Below, piece by piece: positions 52,532 through 61,695 of a stretch of DNA of 64,000 bases. Position numbers and translations under genes: made by a program. The stretch is from Thalassobius vesicularis (GTDB lineage: Bacteria; Pseudomonadota; Alphaproteobacteria; Rhodobacterales; Rhodobacteraceae), in assembly GCF_004799325.1 (NCBI RefSeq), contig NZ_SSMD01000005.1, positions 279,137 to 343,136 of the forward strand. The letters run 5' to 3'. The notes below the pieces were generated by a model that was not told the origin of the DNA, did no database searches, and saw only the letters and a program-made list of their open reading frames with translations. Each line of letters opens with the position of its first letter. Position 1 is the first letter of the stretch.

Positions 52532-54925
52532 ATGACACGTATCGTTCTTTGGCTGTGGGTGGCGTTGGCTTCCTGGGCGCTGGCTCCGGCTGGGCCGGTT
52601 CTGGCGCAGGACGTGCCGCTGAGCCAGGACGCCGGCACCCAATCGACGCTGGATTACGAGGCCTGGCAGGCCACTGCCACGCGGGCCGAAGCGGCGTTGG
52701 AGGCGGGGCGAGCCTCGAATTCCGCGCTTGAGACGCTGCGCTCGGATCTGGCGGTCTGGCGGGACAAGTTCCTGGCGGCGCAGAACACCAACAAGGCGCG
52801 GATCACCACGCTGCAATCGCAGCTGACCGCCCTGGGCCCGGTGCCCGAAGGTGGTGAATCCGAGGATATCTCGGCCCGCCGTGCCGATCTGATGGCGCAG
52901 CTGACCCGGCTGCAGGCCCCGGTTCTGGCCGCTGAGGAGGCGCACACCCGCGCCACCGGCCTGATCGCCGAGATCGACCGCATTTTCCGCGAACGTCAGG
53001 CCGAGGAGCTGGTCTCGCTTGGGCCGTCGCCGCTGAACCCGGTGCATTGGACCCCCTCGCTGGAAGAGGTGTTGGGAACGTTCCACGACCTGTGGCGCGA
53101 AACCTATGCCAACTGGAACAACGAGGTCCGTCAGGCCGAGTTTGAACAGGCGGCGCCGGTCTCGGCCGGGTTGCTGCTGCTGGGGCTGATCCTGCTGCTG
53201 CGCGGTCGGCGCTGGTTCAACACGCTGGGCCTGCGTGCGCGTAAACTGTCGAAACGCGGCGGCGATGTCTGGGGCTTCCTGGTGTCGCTGGGCAAGGTGG
53301 TCACGCCGTTCATCGGGCTGATGGTCATCATGCAGGCGATCATCCAGACCGGGTTCATCGGTCTGCGTGGCTCGACCGTGTTGAATTATCTGCCGGCCTG
53401 GGGCCTGTCGATCCTGGTCATCCGCTGGCTGGCCGACCGCCTGTTCCCCGAGGGCGACGGCCCCGCGCCGGTGCCTGTGGAACCCGCCCGCCGGGCCGAG
53501 GCGCGCGGCTATGCCACGCTGCTGGCGATCCTGGTGGTGATCAGCGCGGCGATTGACGTGCTGGGCTCGGTCGGGAATTTCACGCCCGAGGCCGAGGCGG
53601 TAATCGGCTTTCCGGTGGTCTGTCTGACCGGGCTGGTGCTGTTCCGGCTGGGGCAGTTCATCTCGGCCCAGATCAGCCTGACCGAAGAGGCGGAAACCGG
53701 CGGTCTGACCTATCGCAACCGGATCATCCGGGCGCTGCACCGGCTGGCGCAGGTCGTCGCCGTGGTTGGCCCGCTGATGTGGGCGGTGGGCTATCGCAAC
53801 GCGGCGGACGCCATCGTTTATCCCACCGTGCTGACCTTTGCCTTGCTGGGCTTTGTCGCGGTGCTGCGCAAGCTGGTGAATGACGTCTACACACTGGTCA
53901 CCCGCAACGAGGACAGCACCCAAGAGGCGCTGTGGCCGGTGCTGATCGGCTTTGTTCTGGCGCTGGCGGCGATGCCGGTGCTGGCGCTGGTCTGGGGCGT
54001 GCGCGTGGCCGAGCTGACCGAGCTGTGGACCAAGTTCCGGGTCGGGTTCTCGATCGGGGATACGCGGATTTCGCCCACGGATTTCATGGTCTTCGTGCTG
54101 GTTTTCGCGCTTGGCTACATGGCGACGCGGATCATTCAGGGGACGATGCGCAGCTCGATCCTGCCCAAGACGCGGATCGATGTGGGCGGGCAGAACGCGA
54201 TCGTCTCGGGGCTGGGTTATGTCGGGATTTTCCTGTCGGCACTGGTGGCGATCACCAGCGCGGGGCTGGACCTGAGCTCGATCGCCATTGTCGCCGGTGC
54301 GCTGTCGGTGGGCATCGGTTTCGGGCTTCAGAATATCGTGTCGAACTTCGTGTCGGGCATCATCCTGCTGATCGAGCGTCCGGTGTCCGAAGGCGACTGG
54401 ATCGAGGTTGGCGGCAAGATGGGCTATGTGCGCAACATCTCGGTGCGTTCGACCCGGATCGAGACCTTTGACCGCACGGATGTGATCGTGCCCAACGCCG
54501 ATCTGGTCAGCGGGACGGTGACGAACTACACCCGCGGCAACACCATCGGGCGGGTCATCGTGCCGGTGGGCGTGGCCTATGGCACCGATACGGCGCGGGT
54601 GGACAAGATACTGCGCGAGATCGCCGAGGCGCATCCGATGGTGCTGCTGAACCCGTTGCCCAGCGTGTATTTTACCGGCTTCGGTGCGGATTCGCTGAAC
54701 TTTGAAATCCGCGCCATCCTGCGCGACATCAACTGGTCGATGGCGGTGAAATCCGAGATCAACCACCAGATCGCCAAACGATTTGCGGATGAGAAGATCG
54801 AGATTCCCTTTGCCCAGCGGGACATCTGGCTGCGCAACCCCGAGGCGCTGCGCCCGCAGGCATCCGCTCCGGCCGAGCCGCTGCCGCCCAACGCGCAGGA
54901 CGCCCCCGAAGGAGACGACGCATGA
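52532..54925 (+). CDS. MscS family mechanosensitive channel with DUF3772 domain
   Basis: A 797-residue channel. Signal peptide about 1-26 (MTRIVLWLWVALASWALAPA...), a periplasmic coiled-coil/DUF3772 region (about 30-200), about ten TM helices and the MscS core: TRIDVGGQNAIVSGLGYVGI, ALSVGIGFGLQNIVSNFVSG (pore helix), ILLIERPVSEGDWIEVG and RSTRIETFDRTDVIVPN. The frame overlaps the end of cysK, but the ATG at 52532 follows the cysK stop. The C-terminal tail is Pro-rich and overlaps alaX by four bases. Confidence 0.92.
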   Translation: MTRIVLWLWVALASWALAPAGPVLAQDVPLSQDAGTQSTLDYEAWQATATRAEAALEAGRASNSALETLRSDLAVWRDKFLAAQNTNKARITTLQSQLTALGPVPEGGESEDISARRADLMAQLTRLQAPVLAAEEAHTRATGLIAEIDRIFRERQAEELVSLGPSPLNPVHWTPSLEEVLGTFHDLWRETYANWNNEVRQAEFEQAAPVSAGLLLLGLILLLRGRRWFNTLGLRARKLSKRGGDVWGFLVSLGKVVTPFIGLMVIMQAIIQTGFIGLRGSTVLNYLPAWGLSILVIRWLADRLFPEGDGPAPVPVEPARRAEARGYATLLAILVVISAAIDVLGSVGNFTPEAEAVIGFPVVCLTGLVLFRLGQFISAQISLTEEAETGGLTYRNRIIRALHRLAQVVAVVGPLMWAVGYRNAADAIVYPTVLTFALLGFVAVLRKLVNDVYTLVTRNEDSTQEALWPVLIGFVLALAAMPVLALVWGVRVAELTELWTKFRVGFSIGDTRISPTDFMVFVLVFALGYMATRIIQGTMRSSILPKTRIDVGGQNAIVSGLGYVGIFLSALVAITSAGLDLSSIAIVAGALSVGIGFGLQNIVSNFVSGIILLIERPVSEGDWIEVGGKMGYVRNISVRSTRIETFDRTDVIVPNADLVSGTVTNYTRGNTIGRVIVPVGVAYGTDTARVDKILREIAEAHPMVLLNPLPSVYFTGFGADSLNFEIRAILRDINWSMAVKSEINHQIAKRFADEKIEIPFAQRDIWLRNPEALRPQASAPAEPLPPNAQDAPEGDDA

Positions 54926-55638
54926 CCGAGCTGCTGTTTCGTGACGACGCCTATCTGCGCAAGGTCCCGGCAACGGTGGTGGCGCTGACCGATCAGGGCG
55001 TGGTGCTGGACCGGACGGTGTTCTACGCCACCGGCGGCGGACAGCCCGGGGATTCAGGCGTGCTGCGCTGGGACGGGGGCGAGGCCCGCATCGTGACCGC
55101 CGAGAAGGGGGAGAACGGTGCCGTGGTGCTGGTGCCCGCAGAGGGCAGCGCGCTGCCCGAGATCGGCGCCTCGGTCGAGCAGGAGCTGGACTGGGAACGG
55201 CGCCATCGCCTGATGCGGGTGCACACGGCGCTGCACCTGTTGTCGGTGGTGATCCCTCTGCCGGTCAGCGGCGGGGCGATTGGCGAAGAGAAGGGCCGGC
55301 TGGATTTCGACATGCCCGAAGCCCCCGAGGACAAGCAGGCGCTGGAAGACGCGCTGAACGCGTTGATCGCGCGGGATTTGCCGGTGACCGAGGACTGGAT
55401 CACCGACGAGGAACTGGCCGCCAATCCGGGGCTGGTGAAAACGATGTCGGTGATGCCTCCGATGGGGCAGGGCCGGGTGCGTCTGGTGCGGATCGGGCAG
55501 GGCGACGACCAGGTCGATTTGCAGCCCTGCGGCGGCACGCATGTCGCGCGGACCGGAGAGATCGGCCGCGTCACCCTGGGCAAGATCGAGAAAAAGGGCC
55601 GTCAGAACCGCCGCGTGAGCCTGTTGCTGGCGGAGTGA
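54922..55638 (+). CDS. Alanyl-tRNA editing protein AlaX
   Basis: A 238-residue stand-alone editing enzyme that hydrolyses mischarged Ser- or Gly-tRNA(Ala). Zinc ligands: RVHTALHLL (His101, His105) and QPCGGTHVA (Cys203, His207). The GGGQPGDSG motif lies at 38-46. Translation start overlaps the mscS stop (ATGA). The size is between the short and long AlaX classes. Downstream lies a copy of the Rhodobacterales 3' motif. Confidence 0.93.
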   Translation: MTELLFRDDAYLRKVPATVVALTDQGVVLDRTVFYATGGGQPGDSGVLRWDGGEARIVTAEKGENGAVVLVPAEGSALPEIGASVEQELDWERRHRLMRVHTALHLLSVVIPLPVSGGAIGEEKGRLDFDMPEAPEDKQALEDALNALIARDLPVTEDWITDEELAANPGLVKTMSVMPPMGQGRVRLVRIGQGDDQVDLQPCGGTHVARTGEIGRVTLGKIEKKGRQNRRVSLLLAE

Positions 55639-55676
55639 GCCCGGACGCGTCGCGGCCTGTGGCGGCGGCGGGATGT

Positions 55677-55703
55677 GAGTATTTAGGATCAGAAAGAAGC
55701 AGG
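55677..55703 (+). repeat. Rhodobacterales-type 3' intergenic motif, copy 3
   Basis: GAGTATTTAGGATCAGAAAGAAGC, the same layout as the minus-strand copy near 4.7 kb and similar to the one at 21.0 kb. It follows alaX, convergent with the PerM-type gene. Confidence 0.5.
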
Positions 55704-55710
55704 GGCCGGG

Positions 55711-56853
55711 TTATTCGGCGGGTTCGGGCGTGTCTTCAGGCTCGGGGAGGCCTTGGCGCGAGAGCAGGATCGCGATGGGGCGAAGGGCAGGGACCTGCGA
55801 GCACACGATCAGCATCGCCACCATGATCGGCACCGACAGGAACATGCCGGGAATGCCCCAGACCGCGCCCCAAAAGGCCAGGCTGATGATGATCCCGAAC
55901 GAGGACAGGCGCAGCGCGCGGCCCATCAGCATCGGGTCGATCACGCTGCCGTTGGTGAACTGGATCAGCGTCACGATGATCAGCACCGCCAGGGTCGAGC
56001 CCGGGTCCGAGGTTTGCACGAAGGTGACCAGCGCCATCAGCACGGTGGCGACGATGGAGCCGACATTGGGGATGTAGTTGAGCACGAAGGTCAGGATGCC
56101 CAAAGCGCCCGCCAGATCGAGGTTGAAGATCTTGGCAACGCCGAAGGCCATCACGCCGGTGATCGCGCTGACGCCGGTTTTCACCAGCAGGTAATAGTTC
56201 ACCCGGTGGATGATGGTGCTGATGATGCGGCTGACATGCTGGGCCTGGGCGGTGTCGCCGCCGAAGAAGTTTTCCAGTTTGGTGGCGAACCAGATCCTCT
56301 CGGCGAACAGGAAGCCGACGAAGAGGATCACCAGCACCGTGGCCGACATCAGGTTGCCGGCTTGACCGGCAGCGGTGCGCAGGTAGCCGGCGACCTCGAT
56401 CGAGCGGACGGAGTTGTAGACCGAGGTCTGCACATCCTCGCCCAGCCATTTGAACATCGCCGCGATCGCCGAGGGTGCGCTTTCGGCATAGGCGACGGTG
56501 GTAGCCAGCACGGTATTGACCTGGCTGAGGATGATCGAGGTCAGCGTCAGCAGTGCCGCCGAGATCAGCAGCAGGGCCATCAGCGAGGCCAGGAAATTCG
56601 GGATGCGGATCGGGCCGATCCTGAGCCGCGCGATGAAGTTGATCGCGTCCGAGGTCAGCGAGAACAGCACGATGGCCGTGGCCAGAGAGATCAGCAAAAA
56701 CCGCGCCTGCACCAGCAGGAACAACACCACCGCGAACGCAATGATCACCAGCGCCCCGGTCTGGATGCGCTGCAGATCGTTTCGTGCCCCCGCGCCCGGC
56801 AGTTGTCTGGGTTGCGGCGGACGGCGAAGGAATTTGTTCATCTTGTCGGTCAT
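55711..56853 (-). CDS. AI-2E/PerM family transporter
   Basis: A 380-residue membrane protein with about eight TM helices: two N-terminal (ALVIIAFAVVLFLLVQARFL), a central soluble segment and a C-terminal block with GLGAVWGIPGMFLSVPI-like sequence (SLAFWGAVWGIPGMFLSVPI) and LTFVLNYIPNVGSIVATVL. The family includes the AI-2 exporter TqsA and PerM; the substrate here is unknown. The open frame extends 124 codons upstream across the tRNA-Ser gene, so the start at 56853 (MTDKMNKFLRR) is chosen. The C terminus is acidic. Confidence 0.85.
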   Translation of the reverse strand: MTDKMNKFLRRPPQPRQLPGAGARNDLQRIQTGALVIIAFAVVLFLLVQARFLLISLATAIVLFSLTSDAINFIARLRIGPIRIPNFLASLMALLLISAALLTLTSIILSQVNTVLATTVAYAESAPSAIAAMFKWLGEDVQTSVYNSVRSIEVAGYLRTAAGQAGNLMSATVLVILFVGFLFAERIWFATKLENFFGGDTAQAQHVSRIISTIIHRVNYYLLVKTGVSAITGVMAFGVAKIFNLDLAGALGILTFVLNYIPNVGSIVATVLMALVTFVQTSDPGSTLAVLIIVTLIQFTNGSVIDPMLMGRALRLSSFGIIISLAFWGAVWGIPGMFLSVPIMVAMLIVCSQVPALRPIAILLSRQGLPEPEDTPEPAE

Positions 56854-56943
56854 GTCCGGGGTCTGATTTTCCAACCGATTATGGGCCTTTGCCCGCGCCG
56901 TGACAACAGGCGCACTGCATCCCGACAATGGGTTGAACAGGGC

Positions 56944-56971
56944 TTGCATTCCACAGGGCGCTGCGATTAGA
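56944..56971 (+). promoter_or_regulatory. Promoter of tRNA-Ser
   Basis: TTGCAT (56944-56949), 16-base spacer, ATTAGA (56966-56971), about ten bases before the tRNA. Confidence 0.5.
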
Positions 56972-56981
56972 AGGGCCGAAC

Positions 56982-57071
56982 GGACAGTTGGCCGAGTGGT
57001 CGAAGGCGCACGCCTGGAAAGTGTGTAGGCGGGGAACCGTCTCGAGGGTTCGAATCCCTCACTGTCCGCCA
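56982..57071 (+). tRNA. tRNA-Ser (GGA)
   Basis: A 90-base class II tRNA. Acceptor GGACAGT / ACTGTCC, anticodon GGA at 57016-57018, long variable arm (about 57026-57043), T arm GAGGG-TTCGAAT-CCCTC, discriminator G and encoded CCA. Confidence 0.96.
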
Positions 57072-57095
57072 CTTGCACATCGCAAACCCGAGATG

Positions 57096-57124
57096 AGGTC
57101 CCTGACGGGGCCTTTTTTCTTTTT
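57096..57124 (+). terminator. Terminator of tRNA-Ser
   Basis: Stem AGGTCCC (57096-57102) / GGGGCCT (57107-57113), TGAC loop, followed by TTTTTCTTTTT. Confidence 0.85.
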
Positions 57125-57271
57125 GTTTCAAAGGGGTTTAGCGGAGCAATCCGACTTTCGGAGACTGGTATTTCCACCGAAATCGGTCTCTGAACGCCCC
57201 GCGTCTCTTTCCACCCGCCCTTCATGGAAATCGAGACGGATTCAAAAAGTGACGTCTTTTCAGCGATTTGA

Positions 57272-57354
57272 TGAAATCCAACTACGCCGCAGTTGACCCC
57301 GGTTCGTCTGCTCTCGGTGCGAACAGAGACACCCGAAGGCGGCGTGGTAGTGCG
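57272..57354 (-). repeat. Recombinase-derived direct repeat, left copy
   Basis: 83 bases matching 61959-62041 at about 75 positions without gaps, same orientation. In the recombinase frame (minus strand) it reads RVSLFAPRADEPGSTAA and then a TAG where the other copy has Gln, so it is a dead fragment of the same gene. Confidence 0.75.
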
Positions 57355-57535
57355 AGATGGTGAGAAAGCCTTGGTAGGTTAGGCCACAACCAAGTCGGGC
57401 GACACTGCTCCCGCGACAGTGGTCGACGGATCCCAGACCAGTCATTCGCTGCAGCTTGCAATAAGGACCGAGATGCGGACCAAGCTGCCTTTCAATCCCT
57501 TCGCACGAATGTCTGCTGTCGGAGTGGAGCATTGA

Positions 57536-58012
57536 TCATCGCTCTGAACCACACACAGGCAGTTTACTAGACGCCTTCATCTCTTTGAGTGACAGGTTCG
57601 AGCGAATGCTAGTCACACCGGGAAGACGCCGCAGCGTGCTGTCGACGAAGGCGCTGTAGTCGTCCAGATCGCGCGCGACCACGATCAGCAGGAAATCGTC
57701 CTCGCCGGTGGTGTTATGGCAGGCGAGGATATTGGGCGTGACCTCGATAATACGTTGGAACTCGGCGGTCGCGGCCTGATTGTGCTCTGAACAGCTCAGC
57801 TGAACGAAGGCCATGACGCCGAGCCCGAGCTTTCGGCGATTGAGGTGGGCTTGGTAGCCCTCGATGATGCCCGTCTCTTCCAGTTTCTTGAGCCGTCGCC
57901 AGCAGGGGGTTTCGCTCATGTTCAGGTGCTCAGCCAGTTTGGCGTTGGTCATGCGCCCGTCGCTTTGAAGCAGTTCGAGAATCTGTGCGTTGACTGTGTC
58001 GATGCTGGACAA
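57536..58012 (-). CDS. Lrp/AsnC family transcriptional regulator
   Basis: A 158-residue regulator. Helix-turn-helix about 18-45 (MTNAKLAEHLNMSETPCWRRLKKLEE) and RAM ligand domain about 65-145 (IILACHNTTGEDDFLLIVVARDLDDYSAF). Translation starts at a TTG (58012); the sequence MSSIDTVNAQILELLQ fits the family. Divergent from the alcohol dehydrogenase gene, with palindromes in the shared 140-base promoter region, so it probably controls that operon. The effector is likely an amino acid. Confidence 0.92.
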   Translation of the reverse strand: MSSIDTVNAQILELLQSDGRMTNAKLAEHLNMSETPCWRRLKKLEETGIIEGYQAHLNRRKLGLGVMAFVQLSCSEHNQAATAEFQRIIEVTPNILACHNTTGEDDFLLIVVARDLDDYSAFVDSTLRRLPGVTSIRSNLSLKEMKASSKLPVCGSER

Positions 58013-58024
58013 GGGAAGAGTTTC

Positions 58025-58056
58025 CTCAATAATCCCTCATGTTGAGGGTTTTCTCC
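58025..58056. promoter_or_regulatory. Candidate Lrp operators
   Basis: Inverted repeat CCCTCA (58034-58039) / TGAGGG (58043-58048) flanked by two further CCTCAA half-sites (58025-58030 and 58054-58059 region). It lies between the divergent lrp and adh starts. Confidence 0.45.
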
Positions 58057-58152
58057 TCAAAAATATTACAAAAAAAGGCAGAATGGCAAGGTAATTTCGT
58101 CGCCATATGATAGCTTCCACTCAACCAGTCCATACAATCGAAAGATCTTGCC

Positions 58153-59187
58153 ATGAAAGCTGTCCTGTTCGAAAAATTCCAAGAAGCCCCCAAGGTCGTA
58201 AACGTGGCGGACCCGTCACCGGAACCGCATGGTGTCGTCCTGAAGGTCGAGGCCACCGGTGTGTGCCGCAGCGACTGGCACGGTTGGATGGGTCACGACA
58301 GTGATATCGAGCTTCCTCACATCCCCGGCCACGAACTGGCCGGTGTGGTCGAGGCGGTTGGCAAGGACGTGAAAAACTGGAAGGTGGGCGATCGGGTCAC
58401 GGTGCCGTTCATCTGCGGTTGCGGATCGTGCAGCGAATGCCATGCGGGCCACCAGCAAGTCTGTCTGCATCAGGAACAGCCGGGCTTCACCCATTGGGGC
58501 AGCTTTGCGGAATATGTGCCGATCCATCAGGCTGACCTGAACGTGGTCGCCTTACCCGAGACGATGGATTTTGCCACCGCCGCAAGCTTGGGTTGCCGGT
58601 TCGCCACCTCGTTTCGGGCCGTGATCGACCAAGGCAAAGTCAGCTCGGGCCAATGGGTCGCCGTGCATGGCTGCGGTGGCGTTGGTCTGTCCGCTGTGAT
58701 GATCGCCGGCGCGGCAGGGGCGAATGTGATCGGGGTGGACCTCGATCCGGCGAAACTGGCTCTGGCCAAGGAGCTTGGCGCTGTCGCAGCCATTGACGGC
58801 AAGGGCGACGTGGTCGAGGCGATTAAGGAGATCACCAAGGGCGGTGCGCATGTCTCGCTGGACGCGCTTGGCCATCCTGCCACAATGACCAACTCGATCC
58901 TCTGCCTGCGGCCACGGGGCAAGCACATCCAGGTCGGTCTGATGCTGGGTGATCACGCTGCCCCAGCCGTGCCAATGCCCAAGATCGTCGGTCAAGAGAT
59001 AGAATTGCTCGGCTCCCACGGGATGCAGGCCCATCGCTATGGAGCAATGCTCGATATGGTCGAAAGCGGCAAGCTGAACCCGGCCCGGCTGGTCGGCGAC
59101 AAGATCAGCATCGACGCTGCCCCAGAGGCGCTGATGAACATGGACAAGTTCCAGTCTGTCGGCGCAACCGTCATCACGAGTTTCTGA
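58153..59187 (+). CDS. Zinc-dependent alcohol dehydrogenase family protein
   Basis: A 344-residue MDR enzyme. Catalytic zinc ligands Cys in [12 protein letters not shown] and His-Glu in [10 protein letters not shown]; structural zinc cysteines in [17 protein letters not shown]; Rossmann motif [12 protein letters not shown] with acidic residue in [11 protein letters not shown], implying NAD preference. First gene of a four-gene run with proC, a small protein and an aminotransferase. A primary-alcohol or amino-alcohol substrate is possible, but nothing fixes it. Confidence 0.9.
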   Translation: MKAVLFEKFQEAPKVVNVADPSPEPHGVVLKVEATGVCRSDWHGWMGHDSDIELPHIPGHELAGVVEAVGKDVKNWKVGDRVTVPFICGCGSCSECHAGHQQVCLHQEQPGFTHWGSFAEYVPIHQADLNVVALPETMDFATAASLGCRFATSFRAVIDQGKVSSGQWVAVHGCGGVGLSAVMIAGAAGANVIGVDLDPAKLALAKELGAVAAIDGKGDVVEAIKEITKGGAHVSLDALGHPATMTNSILCLRPRGKHIQVGLMLGDHAAPAVPMPKIVGQEIELLGSHGMQAHRYGAMLDMVESGKLNPARLVGDKISIDAAPEALMNMDKFQSVGATVITSF

Positions 59188-59190
59188 GCC

Positions 59191-59985
59191 ATGGACAAGA
59201 TTACATTCATCGGCGGCGGCAACATGGCGTCGGCCATCATCGGAGGGCTGATCTCCAGCGGCTGGACGCCCTCACGGATCACGGTTGTCGATCCGAATGC
59301 CGATCAGAGGGATCGACTGGCAAGTGAGCACGGCGTCCACACAACGGACGATGTGGCCAGCGCCGCTGCCGCTGACATCATCGTGCTGGCTGTCAAACCT
59401 CAGGTCATTGCTGCTGTGGCCAAACAGATGGATGCAGACCTGTCTGGCAAGCTGATCCTCAGCATTGCCGCCGGGGTAACGATTGCATCGCTGGAAGGCA
59501 TCTTTGGACCGGTGGCCATCGCTCGCACAATGCCCAACACGCCAGCCCTGCTTGGTCTGGGGGCGACGGGGCTTTACGTCAACGAGTGCGCGTCCGAAGC
59601 ACAGCGTGTAGCGGCGAAAGGCATCATCGCGGCTTTCGGCATTTGTGTTGCTGTGGAACGCGAAGACCTTTTGGATGCTGTCACGGCAGTTTCAGGCAGT
59701 GGCCCGGCCTATTACTTCCTGATGATCGAAGAAATGATCAGGGCCGGAACCGCTTTGGGCCTGTCCCCGGAGGATGCCAGCGCGCTGACCCTGCAAACGG
59801 CGCTTGGCGCTGCCACCATGGCCAACAAGGGAGATGCGCCAGAGGTGCTCAGAGCCCGCGTTACGTCACCAAACGGGACAACCCATGCGGCCATTGTCTC
59901 GATGCAGGAGAACGGCTTTGGGGACGTGATCGCAAAGGCAATGACAGCCTGCCGCGACCGGGCCGTCGAACTGGGGAAGGCATAG
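59191..59985 (+). CDS. proC: Pyrroline-5-carboxylate reductase family
   Basis: A 264-residue NADPH-dependent imine reductase. ITFIGGGNMASAIIGGLI binds the cofactor, MPNTPALLGLGATGLY and AVSGSGPAYYFLMIEEMI are the P5C reductase signature. Three bases separate it from the dehydrogenase gene. As it sits in a putative catabolic cluster under an Lrp regulator, it may be a second ProC used on a related cyclic imine rather than the biosynthetic enzyme. Confidence 0.93.
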   Translation: MDKITFIGGGNMASAIIGGLISSGWTPSRITVVDPNADQRDRLASEHGVHTTDDVASAAAADIIVLAVKPQVIAAVAKQMDADLSGKLILSIAAGVTIASLEGIFGPVAIARTMPNTPALLGLGATGLYVNECASEAQRVAAKGIIAAFGICVAVEREDLLDAVTAVSGSGPAYYFLMIEEMIRAGTALGLSPEDASALTLQTALGAATMANKGDAPEVLRARVTSPNGTTHAAIVSMQENGFGDVIAKAMTACRDRAVELGKA

Positions 59986-59987
59986 CA

Positions 59988-60314
59988 ATGATCATTCGAT
60001 GGTGGCGCGCCGTGGCTGGATCTCAGGCCGTTCTTGACCAATACGCGGATCATTTGGAACGGACGACATTCCGGGAAATGGCTGAATTGCTCGGTCATCT
60101 TGGCGCGTCTCTTGCCGTCAAAGTGAATGGAACCGATTACGAACTGGTCGTGACCAGCCTTTGGTCTGACCTTGCCTCAGTGGGGCATTTTGAACAGGGG
60201 GCATTCGACGATGCCGTAGTGAAGCCGAGCACCCAGAAGCTTCTGAAATCCTTTGACTTGAAGGTTGAATACTTCGAGACGCTGGTAACAACAGGTATAT
60301 TGGACAAGGGCTGA
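59988..60314 (+). CDS. Hypothetical protein in the lrp-linked cluster (108 aa)
   Basis: A 108-residue protein, MIIRWWRAVAGSQAVLDQYA..., that looks like a ferredoxin-like (dimeric alpha/beta barrel) domain: an N-terminal strand, helix LDQYADHLERTTFREMAELL, strand SLAVKVNGTDYELVVTSLW and helix region SVGHFEQGAFDDAVVKP. This resembles the antibiotic-biosynthesis-monooxygenase fold, but no catalytic residue is recognised. It starts two bases after proC and ends six bases before the aminotransferase. Confidence 0.7.
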   Translation: MIIRWWRAVAGSQAVLDQYADHLERTTFREMAELLGHLGASLAVKVNGTDYELVVTSLWSDLASVGHFEQGAFDDAVVKPSTQKLLKSFDLKVEYFETLVTTGILDKG

Positions 60315-60320
60315 CGCAAG

Positions 60321-61505
60321 ATGTTTGAACAGGTTGAGGACTATCCCGTCGACCCCATCATGATCGGGGCCGACTATTTTGCAGCCGATCCCCGCAAGGA
60401 CAAACTCAACCTGACGGTGGGAATCTATCAGGACGAACACGGCCAAACGCCTGTCCTCGAAGCCGTAAAGCTGGCCGAACAAAAGCTGGTCGAGACTCAG
60501 ACCAGCAAATCCTACCTCGCCCTGACAGGGGACGCCGACTATTGCGGCATGCTGGGGCACGAGATCATGGGCGATGCCTTTGACAATGGCTGGGTGTCCG
60601 CACAGACCGCCGGTGGAGCTGTGGCCCTGCGGGTCATGGCGGACCTATTGGCGCAGATGCCCAAACCGCTCACCGTCTGGCTGCAAACACCGACCTATGG
60701 CAACTACATCCCGATCCTGACCGCGGCCCATGCACGGTTCGCGCAGGTGCCGTATTACGACCGGCTGAAGGCTCAGATCACCTTTGACCAAATGCTGGAC
60801 GGGCTGAAAGCCGCCCAAGCGGGCGATGTCTTTCTCATGCAGGGGGTCTGCCACAACCCGACCGGCGCGGACATGACCGTCGAGCAGTTCGACGCGTTGC
60901 TCGATCTTCTTGAGGCACGCGGGATCGTCCCTTGGATCGACCTTGCCTATCTGGGCTTCGCCCAAAGCTGGGACGCCGATTGCGCCATGGCCCGCAAAAT
61001 CGCCGGGCGGTTCCCCGAGTGCATCGTCTGCATCACCCTTTCCAAATCCTTCGGGATTTACCGCGACCGGGCGGGGGCGCTGTTTGTGAAGACACGGGCC
61101 GGCGACAGAGACCGTATGCACCGCGCCTTATCCGCAATCGTCCGCTCAGGCGCGTCCCACGCGCCGGATCATGGTCCATCAGTGGTACGCACGATCTTGC
61201 AAGACGACAGCATCAAGAGGCTTTGGCTGGACGATCTGGACCGGATGCGCGCGCGCGTAGCAGGGGTTCGCCAACAGATTGTCGAAACTGAACGCACACT
61301 TCTTGGCACCAATCAGCTTGCCTATATAGGGAAGCAATCCGGCATGTTCTCACTGTTGCCTTTGACCGATGCACAAGAGACAGCCCTGACGCGAGATCAT
61401 GGCATTCATGTCGTGAAAGGCGGGCGCGTGAACGTTGCTCGATTGGGAGCGGATGACATCACGAAGCTGATCATAGCGATCTCAGACGTAACGTCCGCCA
61501 AGTAA
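60321..61505 (+). CDS. Aspartate/aromatic aminotransferase (class I)
   Basis: A 394-residue PLP enzyme of the AspC/TyrB type. PLP Lys in ITLSKSFGIYRDRAG, Asp-x-x-Tyr in WIDLAYLGFAQSW, Asn in QGVCHNPTGADM and the N-terminal FEQVEDYPVDPIMI with KLNLTVGIYQDE. The aspartate-type Arg before the C terminus is not clearly conserved (GRVNVARLG present). Last gene of the lrp-linked cluster. Whether its amino donor is aspartate, an aromatic or another amino acid is open. Confidence 0.9.
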   Translation: MFEQVEDYPVDPIMIGADYFAADPRKDKLNLTVGIYQDEHGQTPVLEAVKLAEQKLVETQTSKSYLALTGDADYCGMLGHEIMGDAFDNGWVSAQTAGGAVALRVMADLLAQMPKPLTVWLQTPTYGNYIPILTAAHARFAQVPYYDRLKAQITFDQMLDGLKAAQAGDVFLMQGVCHNPTGADMTVEQFDALLDLLEARGIVPWIDLAYLGFAQSWDADCAMARKIAGRFPECIVCITLSKSFGIYRDRAGALFVKTRAGDRDRMHRALSAIVRSGASHAPDHGPSVVRTILQDDSIKRLWLDDLDRMRARVAGVRQQIVETERTLLGTNQLAYIGKQSGMFSLLPLTDAQETALTRDHGIHVVKGGRVNVARLGADDITKLIIAISDVTSAK

Positions 61506-61695
61506 CGTTTGGCTTGCAGCAATAACGGTCAGCCGAAATAAATCCGGCCCGTCAACAAGGCAAAGCAGACGCTCGCACGAGCTGCAGCATCAGTCACTCT
61601 GGGCTCTCACCAGGCATTAGCTGCAAAATGCACGAACGTCCGCTCCATCTGAACCCGGAACGGTGCCTGCCTCGTTTGAGACCAAACGCCAGCCG
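61506..61695. other. Intergenic region after the aminotransferase
   Basis: 190 bases with no gene-like frame, between the cluster and the recombinase remnant. It probably includes the cluster terminator, but no strong hairpin with a T run was found. Confidence 0.4.

Larger units (their letters stand above)
57072..57535. other. Intergenic region with terminator and recombinase remnant
   Basis: Holds the tRNA-Ser terminator (57096-57124), then sequence with no convincing gene, then the first copy of the 83-base repeat (57272-57354). The rest up to the lrp stop codon reads as non-coding on both strands. A 90-codon frame (57260-57532, minus) has no family resemblance and runs through the repeat in the wrong frame. 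Confidence 0.5.

Noticed and set aside
52415..54973. 852-codon minus-strand frame across the MscS gene
   Set aside because: Shadow; Arg/Gln/His-rich with no domain, opposite a clear channel protein.
56854..57225. N-terminal extension of the PerM-type transporter
   Set aside because: The extra 124 codons run through tRNA-Ser in antisense and lack family similarity; the ATG at 56853 gives the normal start.
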